64,000 nt of DNA from Gammaproteobacteria bacterium (GTDB lineage Bacteria > Pseudomonadota > Gammaproteobacteria > Pseudomonadales > PIVM01): the NCBI GenBank assembly GCA_003353945.1, contig PIVM01000010.1:1-64000 (forward strand). The letters run 5' to 3'. Shown here piece by piece: positions 55,789 to 64,000 of this stretch. A program made the translations under genes and the position numbers. Numbering within the stretch: the stretch's first letter is position 1; each line of letters opens with the position of its first letter. The notes below the pieces were generated by a model. The model had not been told where the DNA came from and did not search any database. It saw only the letters and a program-made list of their open reading frames with translations.

Positions 55789-56497
55789 GGCTCAATAGTC
55801 CTGATGGCAAGAAGAGGATCAAATAAATGACAAATCCCAAGTGGCTTCAAAAATTGCAAGCCTACTCAAATAAAATTTAGGGACAGTGATTTGCTCACAA
55901 ACCAACTCCCCCAGCTGGCATCGGTTAACGACGGGGCGAAGTATATTAATAACTTATGTAACCGCGCATTGATTTATGTTAATGACGGCACAATTAGCAT
56001 GGATTCTTTATTACCATAATTTGATATGCTACTGGGAGGGTCAATAAATTCAGATCAATGTTTTGCGATATTCACAAAAGCACTTACGGGCTCTAAGGAG
56101 TGGATTTCCTGCCATCAATCTGATGACCAAATCAAACCACTTTATGTATTTTTATAAATTATAAAACATGCTTTATTAAAATTTTTTAGCGCCAAATAGC
56201 GCTTCCATTTTTTGTAACTCTCTTAACAAGATCTGTGGCTTCATAAATAAAAAACAACATTTAAACCCACATTATCGTGCCTGATATTTTTAGGCTTTTA
56301 GCATTAACGCCATAGCCTGAGCGTTAGATGAAATTAAATTTCTGCGGCTACGCGTGTCACGTTCATGGACAAGAAAGTTAAGTCACATGGAACAAGCCTC
56401 AAACAGCAGAGTCTTGCGTTGAATTATTTTTCTTGGCATAGAAATGCAATTGTTAGAAGCACCCTTGATGCCCTGTCCGCAAAACCCCCTATCAACC

Positions 56498-56514
56498 TTA
56501 GTCAAATTGACTAA
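56498..56514. promoter_or_regulatory. Perfect palindrome TTAGTCAAATTGACTAA
   Basis: An 8-bp inverted repeat around a single A, typical of a dimeric regulator site. It lies about 100 bp before the 59-residue ORF. It includes a TTGACT that could serve as a -35 element, but no good -10 was found. Confidence 0.4.
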
Positions 56515-56575
56515 AGAATATTCCATAGCGAAAACCCTCAACCATGACAGTTTCTAAAATATTACAGATAAATCT

Positions 56576-56593
56576 AACCGCCAAGAGGCGGTT
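56576..56593 (+). promoter_or_regulatory. Hairpin before the small ORF
   Basis: AACCGCC and GGCGGTT form a perfect 7-bp stem around a 4-base loop (AAGA). It ends 8 bases before AAAGGAG, so it could control translation of the ORF at 56616 or stabilise its mRNA. No T run follows, so it is not a standard terminator. Confidence 0.5.
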
Positions 56594-56615
56594 CAACCTT
56601 AAAGGAGACGAATAA

Positions 56616-56795
56616 ATGGCAGGTTCGAACAGTATTAACTTAAACCCCTTCTCCCACCTGCCGGATAGGGCTGGGGCTGCCTGCACTCCGGTAGGGGTGA
56701 TTTGTGCGTACAGCCTTAGCCACCTCTCTTCCCAGCCTTCTGAGAACGCCGTACCACCCAGAGAGAAGGAGAAGGAAAAGGAGACGGAGAAATAA
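56616..56795 (+). CDS. 59-residue orphan ORF, possible peptide
   Basis: A strong ribosome site, AAAGGAG (56601-56607), lies at good spacing from the ATG. The product is 59 residues. It has a small Ala/Gly/Cys/Pro/Val region (DRAGAACTPVGVICAY) with two Cys, a Ser-rich stretch (SLSHLSSQPSE), and a highly charged tail rich in Lys and Glu (EKEKEKETEK). A hairpin and a perfect palindrome lie just upstream. No family was recognised. It could encode a peptide, but no maturation or export genes lie beside it, so this stays open. The purine-rich 3' end could also be a non-coding effect. Confidence 0.45.
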   Translation: MAGSNSINLNPFSHLPDRAGAACTPVGVICAYSLSHLSSQPSENAVPPREKEKEKETEK

Positions 56796-57105
56796 AACCT
56801 AATTCGGATTAACGAAACTCCATTCCTGGCAAGTTCTGCTGCCAGTTATGCGTTTACTGAAAGGTAAATGGTACATGGATGCGTTCGCATTGCGTATCAA
56901 CTGAAGTCAATACAAGACAACACAAATACTTGCAATATTGTTGCACTGAATTCGATTTGATAACGTTCCTCGCCCCAAACCGCTCTAACAAATTAGAGCG
57001 ACAGGGACGCAAAAGAGCATAATTCAAAATGCGGTGTTCACATGCAACTCAGATCAAACTTCGCTGCACACCGCTTTTCCAAACAACACCAACGATCCTT
57101 GACCG
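56796..57105. other. Intergenic region with a hairpin
   Basis: CGCTCTAA and TTAGAGCG (56981-57000) form a perfect 8-bp stem with a CAAA loop, but without a T run. A shorter inverted repeat CTGGCA...TGCCAG is near 56827-56846. No other feature is seen. Confidence 0.45.
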
Positions 57106-57357
57106 TCATATATTTTTCGAATGCACATTTGAAACTGACGTATTCTCTCCAGAACGAGCCAGAATCAACCAGTCACATATGGAATAACTAATCCCGCAAA
57201 TAGCAGACCAAATCCCCGTAGCCAGGAACCAGCCCATCAACGAGAAACCCTGATCTTTCCACTCCATTGCTGCTAGAGCGACCGCAACTACCATGAAGAT
57301 AATCATCCACACTACACGATTTACGTTTGCCTGAACTTCATTATTATTCACTTCCAT
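57106..57357 (-). CDS. Small two-helix membrane protein, paralogue of 6617-6862
   Basis: An 83-residue protein with GGAGG before its ATG at a good distance. Two hydrophobic segments (about 15-31 and 41-64) are present. The second carries IWSAICGISYSICDW, matching AWSAFCCIGYSVSDW in the protein at 6617-6862. The N-terminus is polar (MEVNNNEVQANVNRVVW) and the C-terminus is hydrophilic. Function unknown. Confidence 0.75.
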   Translation of the reverse strand: MEVNNNEVQANVNRVVWMIIFMVVAVALAAMEWKDQGFSLMGWFLATGIWSAICGISYSICDWLILARSGENTSVSNVHSKNI

Positions 57358-57869
57358 CTGCCATATCCTCCAGTTATACCTATTTATTATAATAAAACCT
57401 GTGTCAATAGGTTGATTTCGGCTTTAATGGTGTCTACATCAAACAATTGTTAATTTGAACCGATTTTTTGCTCCCGTCAATAGGTTTCAACATTATTTCT
57501 GAAAAAAATATCTGGCTTCAAATCTGGACTTGATCTTGCGTCCTACAAAAACTCACAAGAACGCCAATACACACAAAACATGTACTCAATCGATAATAAC
57601 CTATAGAACCGATAAAACGCCTAGACGATTTAAAGCAGAGCCAACCTGACACTCATATTCAGAGCAGCTGTAATCGAACGATTGTTAAGTGGTGACTGTA
57701 GTGAGATAAGCACTATTCTGTCATACTGGGCTGTCATCAGGTCGATTCGAAATAACTCTGATTCATTCTGAATATGGAAATTATCTAGTTTGCTTGCATT
57801 TCAATTACGGACGAATCCAGCTTATGGTGATTTACGGCCTTAAAAAAATACTGGGGACAATCTTAAGCC
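57358..57869. other. Intergenic region
   Basis: AT-rich. The 11-base GTCAATAGGTT occurs twice in near form (about 57402 and 57476). No gene or clear signal was recognised. Confidence 0.4.
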
Positions 57870-58883
57870 ATGAACCATTTTAAATTATATTTCCTCTCCT
57901 CTATTATTTTTTTCTCTACACTACTACCCGCTACGAATTCAACTGCTGCCCGCCCTGTCGCAGATAAAGTCCTGGTAAAACCAGGCCAGATTGATTGGTC
58001 AGCAGACAGTAAAAAGCTGGCATATATCCGTGATGGTCATGTCACAATCTACAATATTTTAAAAAAAACGAACCAACAATTCGCCACAAACAATCCAATA
58101 TTCCTGGATTGGCAGGGGAATGACTCTCTGCTGATCACCAACCAGACTAACGAAGAAGTGACTGTAATCCAACTTACACCATCAAATGGTAATAGCGCAC
58201 AGATCGTTAAGGATAAGACAATCAAAGCTGCCTTATGGGTCCCTTCCATTAACGAAGCAATCTACATAAAATCAAGTAAAATCGATTATAGTTTTGGCTC
58301 GAATCTGAAAATCATGATCGCTTTCTGGCGTAATGATGCATGGAAAGAGATTCATCACTGGGAACAAACTGTCGGCGCACAAATCAGCAATCGTGCAGAT
58401 TATTTGTCCGGATGGCTGTATCAGAATTTTAACACTAGCAAGGACCTTTTCTTAGCACCTGAATTTTATCGACAACCGGTTATTCAAGCACACATAAAAG
58501 TTAAACAAATCCACCTACCCACAGGAAATAGCAAGGAAGTATTTCAACACCCAGCAAAGAATCTGACGATGGCTTTGTCTATGCAAGCGGGCACAGTTGC
58601 GTTTTCTGAACAGCCCGGTTCATTATCACTTGGAATGCAAGGTAGCATTAAAAAACTAACAATTGATGGCAAACAACCGACTGGGCATTACCCCAGCTGG
58701 CATCCTTTCAAACCCATCCTTTTTTATGGTGCACATGCAATTAACACTGATACAAACCAGATTCATCCCATCGACAATATGAATATTGACTCTCAGACGT
58801 TGGCAAAGTGGTCAAATGATGGCAACTATTTAGCTGTTACTGCCGATAACAAACTCTACATCTACTCAAATATCGACATGTAA
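57870..58883 (+). CDS. Exported beta-propeller-like protein (TolB/WD40-like repeats)
   Basis: A 337-residue protein with a signal peptide (about 1-27). Repeats of the TolB type are suggested by QIDWSADSKKLAYIRDGHVT, by PSWHPFKPILFYGAHAIN and by KWSNDGNYLAVTADNKLYIY, each a W-S/H-x-D-like blade start. The propeller probably mediates binding in the periplasm. Neighbours give no clear function. Confidence 0.7.
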   Translation: MNHFKLYFLSSIIFFSTLLPATNSTAARPVADKVLVKPGQIDWSADSKKLAYIRDGHVTIYNILKKTNQQFATNNPIFLDWQGNDSLLITNQTNEEVTVIQLTPSNGNSAQIVKDKTIKAALWVPSINEAIYIKSSKIDYSFGSNLKIMIAFWRNDAWKEIHHWEQTVGAQISNRADYLSGWLYQNFNTSKDLFLAPEFYRQPVIQAHIKVKQIHLPTGNSKEVFQHPAKNLTMALSMQAGTVAFSEQPGSLSLGMQGSIKKLTIDGKQPTGHYPSWHPFKPILFYGAHAINTDTNQIHPIDNMNIDSQTLAKWSNDGNYLAVTADNKLYIYSNIDM

Positions 58884-59480
58884 ATGATTTAGGCTCAGGA
58901 TTTGAGTTCGAGCTTTCATCCTCTTAGGCTTAGCGGGCACTCCATTGTCTCAACGCTTGATCCAGTGAATCCGGTTCAACGCGAATCAGCACATCTCGAA
59001 TCACGAATTCACTGGGGATATGATAAGTCCCGTGCTTGTAATAGCAACCAAAACGCTCACAAGCTTTGTGCACATTGGGCAATACTCTGCTTCTGACGTT
59101 TTGCTCATTTCAATAAAAACAATGAGTTGGAGTTAAATCAAACTCACCCTGGGGGGATTTTTTGTTTTTTGCCCTACAAATATTTATGTGTTAGCATGCT
59201 ATGCGGTCATTCACTTAGAATAATAACCTTATCATAGCGTTCAGTAACTTGTTAAAAACTCAAAGCTAATTCTGACTTATGAGTAAATTTGGCTTTCAGC
59301 TTTAATACTACACAAAAGTGTTCACCGTTAGCATTGTTACCCCTATGTACAAGCTAAGCAATTTGCCAACTACAGCGTGATTGATTCACGGCTCACGAAA
59401 CACAGCTAGTATATTCGCAATTACACAATAGAACTTTTTTTCACAAAATAATCGTAACCTTGCCAGCAACAAAAGATGTA
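58884..59480. other. Gap with a transposase remnant
   Basis: Apart from the ISAs1-type fragment at 58930-59103, the gap is AT-rich with no clear signal. A GC-rich CACCCTGGGGGG followed by T residues at about 59143-59170 is a poor terminator candidate. Confidence 0.4.
58930..59103 (-). pseudogene. Remnant of an ISAs1-family transposase
   Basis: The minus strand reads VLPNVHKACERFGCYYKHG then IPSEFVIRDVLIRVEPDSLD and ends QWSAR with a stop at 58930-58932. IPSxxVIRDVLxRVDPxxL is the N-terminal associated domain of ISAs1/H-repeat transposases. No catalytic DDE region or terminal repeats remain. Confidence 0.5.
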
Positions 59481-61223
59481 ATGAATATCCTGAATAAAAC
59501 AAAATTGCCAAGCGCCCAACAGCAACAAATCATTAATGCACAACTTATGCTTAAGGTACTGTTCGGCATTCTTCTGCTAGCAGTAGCATCACGCTTTTCT
59601 GTAGCATTTCAATATGAAATCAACTGGGATGAGTTTCACTTTCTTTCCATAGTCCATCAGTACGAAAACAACAGCTTAACTAGCAACTTACAGACATTTC
59701 ACTCCTACTTTTTTACTTGGGTTTCGTGGGTTGCTGGAAATGAAGTTGATCAAATCGTTTCAGCTAGAATTATGATGGTCTCACTTCAGCTTGCTACAGG
59801 ATTTTTTATTTTTGCGATTGCCCGAAAATTCACGACTGTTAATGCTGCTTTGTTTGCAGTCATTTCTTACTTCTCAGTCTCCTATATCATTCGAACGGGA
59901 GGCAGTTTTCGTTATGACCCGATTGCTACTTTTTGTTTAATGGGCAGTCTATACCTTGTTCTGGCAAGAGCGAGTTCTTTGAAAAACTCTATAGTTGCAG
60001 GAATATTGATTGCTGTTGCTCAGCTAGTGACAATAAAATCAGCTCTTTATTTTCCAACAATTGGAATCGTTGTTGTTTCAATGTTAATTGACTCATCTTT
60101 TTCCAAACAGAATTTGCAACGGTTTTTTGCTCTCTGCTTATCTTTTATCATAACGTTTTTCCTACTATATACAATCCATAAATCAAATCTCAATATACCC
60201 GAGTCTACCAGCGCCACAGCATCCATGTCCGGCGCGATGAACAAGGTAATAAATCACAATAATCTATTCCCTCGATGGTCTACCTTATTATTGTCTTTTA
60301 TAATCGACATTGCTTACTGGATTACACTGTTTTCTGGATTAAAGGTCGCCCTTGCTGAATACCGGAAATCTATCAGATTTTCACGTGTTGAGGCGATCAT
60401 TATTGTCTCGATGATTCTACCGCTCACCACTGTGTTCTTCTATAGAAATGCATTTCCTTACTTTTATGCTTTTATGTTAGCACCTGCCAGCATACTATGT
60501 GGAGTCGCTTGGGATGCATTGCCTTGGAAAAAAAACGCAAAAAGAAGCAACTGCATTGCGATAATAGCTCTATTTCTAATGTCAACAAGCATCGTATTTC
60601 ACGGCTTTATCAATCCTTTTACTAAAAACCTGGATCGGCAGCGCAAATTAGTTGAAGTTGTGCATAGAGCTTTTCCAGATCCCACTCCCTATTTTGATCG
60701 ATGCTCAATGGTTTCCTCTTACCCTCAAGTGGGTTTTTTTATGAGCACATGGGTTCTAGGGGACTACAAAAATCGAGGAACTCCACAGCTAAAGGAATCG
60801 ATTGAGAACAACAAGCCGCCTTTCTTTATTGCTAATATTGGACCATTGGATTTCATGGATAAAACACCCATATTTCAAAACCCTAAGTACACAATTCTAG
60901 ATGATGATAAAAAAGCACTGGTAGAAAATTACATTCATCACTGGGGAGAACTTTATGTGGCGGGACGGCATATAAAGTTGAGTAAAACAAATCCCGAATC
61001 TCGTTTCCCACTGTTAATTTTTGGAGAATATACACTAGAAGGTCCTTCCACCGTCTTTATCGATGGTGTAAAAGTAGTCCCAGGGGATTCAGTGTATTTA
61101 TCAGATGACACTCACATAATGAGTATGGATCAAGCCACAGGCGACTACACTTTGCGTTGGGGTAAACAGCTTTACAGGCCGCAATCCCCACCAATCGAAA
61201 TGGCAATTTTCAACGGATACTAA
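59481..61223 (+). CDS. Membrane glycosyltransferase (GT-C, PMT/ArnT-like)
   Basis: A 580-residue protein with about ten or more membrane helices. The first periplasmic loop has NWDEFHF, where an Asp/Glu pair is the catalytic site of GT-C enzymes. The C-terminal third (about 395-580) is soluble. It probably moves a sugar from a lipid carrier to a surface lipid or protein. A GTG-start GT2 enzyme follows 131 bp downstream, likely supplying the lipid-linked sugar. TTG 59460 and ATG 59481 are both possible starts; neither has a strong ribosome site. Confidence 0.78.
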   Translation: MNILNKTKLPSAQQQQIINAQLMLKVLFGILLLAVASRFSVAFQYEINWDEFHFLSIVHQYENNSLTSNLQTFHSYFFTWVSWVAGNEVDQIVSARIMMVSLQLATGFFIFAIARKFTTVNAALFAVISYFSVSYIIRTGGSFRYDPIATFCLMGSLYLVLARASSLKNSIVAGILIAVAQLVTIKSALYFPTIGIVVVSMLIDSSFSKQNLQRFFALCLSFIITFFLLYTIHKSNLNIPESTSATASMSGAMNKVINHNNLFPRWSTLLLSFIIDIAYWITLFSGLKVALAEYRKSIRFSRVEAIIIVSMILPLTTVFFYRNAFPYFYAFMLAPASILCGVAWDALPWKKNAKRSNCIAIIALFLMSTSIVFHGFINPFTKNLDRQRKLVEVVHRAFPDPTPYFDRCSMVSSYPQVGFFMSTWVLGDYKNRGTPQLKESIENNKPPFFIANIGPLDFMDKTPIFQNPKYTILDDDKKALVENYIHHWGELYVAGRHIKLSKTNPESRFPLLIFGEYTLEGPSTVFIDGVKVVPGDSVYLSDDTHIMSMDQATGDYTLRWGKQLYRPQSPPIEMAIFNGY

Positions 61224-61354
61224 CTGGTATTGATTATCCCTCAATTACAATTTTTCTCTTTTATGTAGTTGAATGAAATAATATTTAAGAATAAAAGAGA
61301 GATAAGAAACTCCCCATTGAGTATCTCCTCACACGAAATAGAAAAGGATAAATT

Positions 61355-62335
61355 GTGAAACTTATCATTCAGATTCCTTGTTTCAATGAAGCAGAAACCT
61401 TAGCGATTGCTTTGAATGCACTACCTAGAGAAGTACCTGGATTTGATACAGTTGAGTGGCTAATTATCGATGATGGTAGCACTGACGATACTGTAAAGGT
61501 TGCAGAGGAAAACGGCGTGGATCATGTGGTGCGCCATACTCATAACCAAGGGCTAGCTCATGGATTTATGAGTGGGTTGACAGCTTGCATAGAACATGGA
61601 GCCGATGTCATTGTCAATACGGACGCTGACAATCAATACAATGCTGATGACATCCCCGCATTAGTCGCACCCGTTTTAGCAGGTAAAGCCGAAATAGTGG
61701 TAGGTGCCAGACCCATAGAAACAATTGAACATTTTTCTCCGCACAAGAAACTACTACAAAAGTTAGGTAGCTGGGTTGTGAGAGTTGCCAGTAACACTCA
61801 AATACCCGATGCGCCTAGTGGTTTTCGAGCAATATCACGTAATGCAGCTCAACAGCTCATCGTATTCAGTGAGTACACTTACACTTTGGAGACAATCATC
61901 CAGGCTGGCCAAAAAAATATGGCCATTTCCTCAGTTCCTATTCGTGTTAATGAGGATCTACGACCTTCACGCTTAGTAAAAAGTATCAGATCTTATGTTC
62001 AGCGCAGCATATTTACTATCGGCCGCATTTTTGTGATTTACCGCCCCTTCCAATTCTTTGGATCAATAGGTATTGTACTGTTTTTATTGGGATTTATGAT
62101 TGGAACACGTTTTGTTTGGTATTACTTAGGCGGGAACGGCGACGGTCATATTCAATCCCTGATTTTATCAGGAATTCTTTTGGCCGCTGGATTTCAGACG
62201 GTGCTTGTTGCTTTTTTAGCAGATCTTTTAGCTGCAAATCGCAAGCTGCTTGAAGATGTTAGATATAAAATCCAGCTATTGGACAAGCGACCACCCAACA
62301 AACCAAACAAAAAAGAGTCCGCCAGTAAAGATTGA
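61355..62335 (+). CDS. Glycosyltransferase family 2 with C-terminal membrane helices
   Basis: A 326-residue GT2 enzyme. The N-terminal domain has IIQIPCFNEAETL, WLIIDDGSTDDT and the metal-binding DxD-like NTDADNQYNADDIPAL. Two helices lie at about 235-257 and 268-293, as in dolichyl- or undecaprenyl-phosphate sugar synthases. It probably makes a polyprenyl-phosphate sugar used by the adjacent GT-C enzyme. The start is GTG, with AAAGGA upstream. Confidence 0.85.
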   Translation: MKLIIQIPCFNEAETLAIALNALPREVPGFDTVEWLIIDDGSTDDTVKVAEENGVDHVVRHTHNQGLAHGFMSGLTACIEHGADVIVNTDADNQYNADDIPALVAPVLAGKAEIVVGARPIETIEHFSPHKKLLQKLGSWVVRVASNTQIPDAPSGFRAISRNAAQQLIVFSEYTYTLETIIQAGQKNMAISSVPIRVNEDLRPSRLVKSIRSYVQRSIFTIGRIFVIYRPFQFFGSIGIVLFLLGFMIGTRFVWYYLGGNGDGHIQSLILSGILLAAGFQTVLVAFLADLLAANRKLLEDVRYKIQLLDKRPPNKPNKKESASKD

Positions 62336-62355
62336 TTCGCAGAATAACAACAGAA

Positions 62356-62913
62356 CTACTTGCAAGATAACCGCAATAAGGCCGTAACACTTATACAGTC
62401 CGTGATACGGCCATCCATTGCCATCTGCAACGCCTCATCAAATGGCAGTTTTTTTACGGTGATATCTTCGGTTTCTTCCAGCGCCATCGCCCCATTCGTT
62501 AAATCTCGCGCCACAAAGATCAACCCCACTTCGTCAGTAACCGAATTGGACGTATGCACGCGTTGCAGTATCTGCCAATCGTTGGCTGTCAAACCAGTTT
62601 CTTCTTTCAATTCACGTTGCGCCGACAACAGCGGATCCTCATCCTCAGGACAACCACCCATCGGAATCTCCCATGAATATTCCTGCAAGCTATAGCGATA
62701 CTGCCCCACCAACCAGGTATTGAAGTGTTCATCAATTGGCACAATACCAATTGCAGTGTTCTTAAAATGAACACGCCCATAAATACCGTCGGTACCGCCA
62801 GGCGTAATCACCTCATCATGATGCACACTGATCCAGGCATTGTCGTAAACCTGCCGACTGGAGCAGCGTTGCCACGACCCTACAGTCAGAGGTGTTTTTT
62901 CTTTTTTTGTCAT
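62356..62913 (-). CDS. Nudix hydrolase, ADP-ribose pyrophosphatase-like
   Basis: A 185-residue hydrolase. The Nudix box GGCPEDEDPLLSAQRELKEE followed by TGL is intact (Gx5Ex7REUxEExGU). LVGQYRYSLQEYSWEIPMGG is typical of NudF/ADP-sugar subgroups. The start was placed at ATG 62913, because the frame further upstream runs into a palindromic repeat at 62999-63028. It is alone on the minus strand. Confidence 0.9.
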   Translation of the reverse strand: MTKKEKTPLTVGSWQRCSSRQVYDNAWISVHHDEVITPGGTDGIYGRVHFKNTAIGIVPIDEHFNTWLVGQYRYSLQEYSWEIPMGGCPEDEDPLLSAQRELKEETGLTANDWQILQRVHTSNSVTDEVGLIFVARDLTNGAMALEETEDITVKKLPFDEALQMAMDGRITDCISVTALLRLSCK

Positions 62914-62998
62914 CGTAGAGCAATACCCCATCCCCATCATATGGAAGTATGTGGGGGCAATAAGCCTGCACATTGAGCCATTGAAATTTTGCAAAACC

Positions 62999-63028
62999 GG
63001 TGCAATGCGCAAGCTTATTGCACCCTAC
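62999..63028. repeat. GCACCCTAC palindromic repeat, copy 3
   Basis: GGTGCAATGCGCAAGCTTATTGCACC followed by CTAC. It is closely similar to copy 1 at 26467-26497. The repeat type appears common between gammaproteobacterial genes. Confidence 0.7.
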
Positions 63029-63042
63029 AACGGCTATTAATC

Positions 63043-63298
63043 TCATCTTACATCAGCCAGTTGCTTAATACCCTGTTCAATCCATTGCCGACTTCGCGCA
63101 GATGCCAAGCCATCAGCCCATCGCGTGGTTTCCGGCAGGCGAAAACGGCTTATACATGCCATCATCCACACCCGCAACCATTTCAACGTCAGTAAGACAA
63201 TCCTGCCGAGAAACGCTCTCAGCCAATTGCAGCTGGATCACTTTGGCTTCAGCCACCGAAACATGCCATTGATGCATCGGTTCTTTATGTAGACGCAA
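63043..63298 (-). pseudogene. nfi: Endonuclease V (nfi) pseudogene with internal deletion
   Basis: The first part reads MHQWHVSVAEAKVIQLQLAE then DVEMVAGVDDGMY, the N-terminus of endonuclease V up to the first catalytic Asp region (VAGVD). The frame then shifts, and CISRFRLPETTRWADGLAS continues to a stop at 63043-63045. That is the C-terminal LPEPTRWAD segment of the enzyme. About 140 central residues with the rest of the active site are missing. The ancestral gene would have removed deaminated adenine (inosine). Confidence 0.75.
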
Positions 63299-63516
63299 CG
63301 CCGTATCCTCGCGAAATCAGATTTTCCAGCCAGCTGTTAACACCATCAAAAAGCCATCGGCAATTATCGCAGATTATGCTTTAATACGCGCCCTTGGCAT
63401 CTATCTGGTTCGCATCCGTAAATTGCTGTTTTTCCATCCCATATGTGATAAGGAATAATCTGAAAGACCGCTAAACCAGCCAACTATTCGACCATCGATC
63501 AATGAAGGTAGTCAGT

Positions 63517-64000
63517 ATGACAAGCAAACCGTCTCTGCAAGTATTGGCACGAAATGACAGTTTTATCCATCGCCACATTGGCCCGTCCACTCGGGATATT
63601 GAATCCATGCTGGATTATCTTGAGATCGATTCCCTGACCACCCTGATCGAGCAAACCGTACCGGCCAGCATTCGACGACAGGACCAAATGGTGCTCAAAC
63701 CACCTTGCTCCGAAACGCACGCACTCAAGCAATTGCGCCAGCGTGCAGAGCAAAACCAGCTGTATAAATCCTTTATTGGTATGGGATATTACGACACCCA
63801 TGTACCTCAGGTCATTCAACGCAACGTCCTGGAAAACCCGGGTTGGTATACCGCCTACACGCCCTACCAACCGGAAATTTCCCAGGGTCGCCTTGAAGCG
63901 TTACTCAACTTTCAACAGATGATCATTGACTTAACCGGCATGGAACTGGCCAACGCCTCGTTGCTGGATGAAGCCACCGCTGCCGCAGAAGCCATGGCCT
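63517..64000 (+). CDS. gcvP: Glycine dehydrogenase (decarboxylating), P protein, 5' part
   Basis: The first 161 codons, running off the right edge, belong to the P protein of the glycine cleavage system. [44 protein letters not shown] and [18 protein letters not shown] are the conserved N-terminal half. An ATG at 63502 is also in frame; 63517 was preferred because GAAGGTAG lies 5 bases before it. Confidence 0.95.
   Translation, partial: MTSKPSLQVLARNDSFIHRHIGPSTRDIESMLDYLEIDSLTTLIEQTVPASIRRQDQMVLKPPCSETHALKQLRQRAEQNQLYKSFIGMGYYDTHVPQVIQRNVLENPGWYTAYTPYQPEISQGRLEALLNFQQMIIDLTGMELANASLLDEATAAAEAMA

Larger units (their letters stand above)
55789..56615. other. Long upstream region of the cytochrome module
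   Basis: This 827-bp region carries the promoter of the cytochrome module, on the minus strand. A partial FNR-like sequence, TTGATTTATGTTAA, lies at 55969-55982. A 49-codon frame at 56365-56514 has no ribosome site and is not called. The rest is AT-rich. A perfect palindrome and a hairpin near the end are annotated separately. Confidence 0.4.

Noticed and set aside
55969..55982. FNR-like box TTGATTTATGTTAA upstream of the cytochrome module
   Set aside because: Only 8 of 10 half-site positions match and the second half is poor; mentioned as weak context, not called as a feature.
56365..56514. 49-codon plus-strand ORF before the palindrome
   Set aside because: It looks protein-like but has no ribosome site, no recognised family, and its end overlaps the palindrome. 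Conservation would be needed.
58902..59096. Plus-strand ORF near 59 kb
   Set aside because: It is the opposite strand of the ISAs1-type remnant, which reads more sensibly.

Overview
This window reads as chromosomal DNA of a free-living, probably marine or aquatic, flagellated gammaproteobacterium, most likely within or near Pseudomonadales/Cellvibrionales. The evidence is gene content: pepA-holC-valS divergent from lptF-lptG, rimO-rsmE, ThrH, PabB, a monothiol glutaredoxin, AlgH/YqgE, fliE to fliJ, and a GcvP start at the right edge. No rRNA, tRNA, CRISPR array, intact prophage or intact insertion sequence was seen. Species cannot be named from the sequence.

Layout. 0-3.5 kb holds a redox trio: a diguanylate cyclase with a periplasmic CxxCH heme sensor, a cupredoxin, and an ethylbenzene-dehydrogenase-type heme protein. 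3.7-6.5 kb has a Grx4-like glutaredoxin divergent from a TonB-dependent receptor, with a Fur-like box between them. 7-11 kb encodes a geranylgeranyl-reductase-like flavoprotein, cyclopropane fatty acid synthase and a lipoprotein. 11-20 kb is a complete propionyl-CoA to succinyl-CoA operon (pccB, pccA, mce, mcm, meaB). 20-27 kb has pabB, thrH, a HigBA toxin-antitoxin pair beside an integrase remnant, rimO, rsmE, an SDR and a thioredoxin-like protein. 27-30 kb is one large Tat-exported type II DMSO-reductase-family catalytic subunit with no partner genes beside it. 31-42 kb has NnrU, an LLM flavoprotein, an exported AlgH/YqgE form, a two-component system and lptFG. 40-46 kb has pepA, holC and valS. 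45.8-51.7 kb is a compact flagellar basal-body and export operon (fliEFGHIJ). 52-56 kb encodes a membrane cytochrome module (octaheme c, cytochrome b, triheme c). 56-64 kb has a 59-residue orphan ORF, a small membrane protein that is a paralogue of one at 6.6 kb, a beta-propeller-like secreted protein, two membrane glycosyltransferases, a Nudix hydrolase and gcvP.

A second theme is decay and small mobile DNA. At least seven gene remnants can be read in gaps: an RND exporter, a tyrosine recombinase, a CBS domain, a ParA C-terminus, an ISAs1-type transposase, endonuclease V and possibly an ORF beside fliE. Several palindromic repeat families recur at gene ends: a 178-bp palindrome and its relative, a 39-bp pair, GCACCCTAC palindromes, and an 88-bp palindrome. 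Short tandem duplications sit at the ends of thrH and holC.

The least explained items are the octaheme/cytochrome b/triheme module with two non-canonical heme motifs, the orphan molybdenum enzyme with an altered FeS motif, the redox trio at the left edge, the paralogous two-helix membrane proteins, and the 59-residue ORF with a strong ribosome binding site behind a hairpin. All functional statements are read from sequence motifs and family knowledge; no database search was run.
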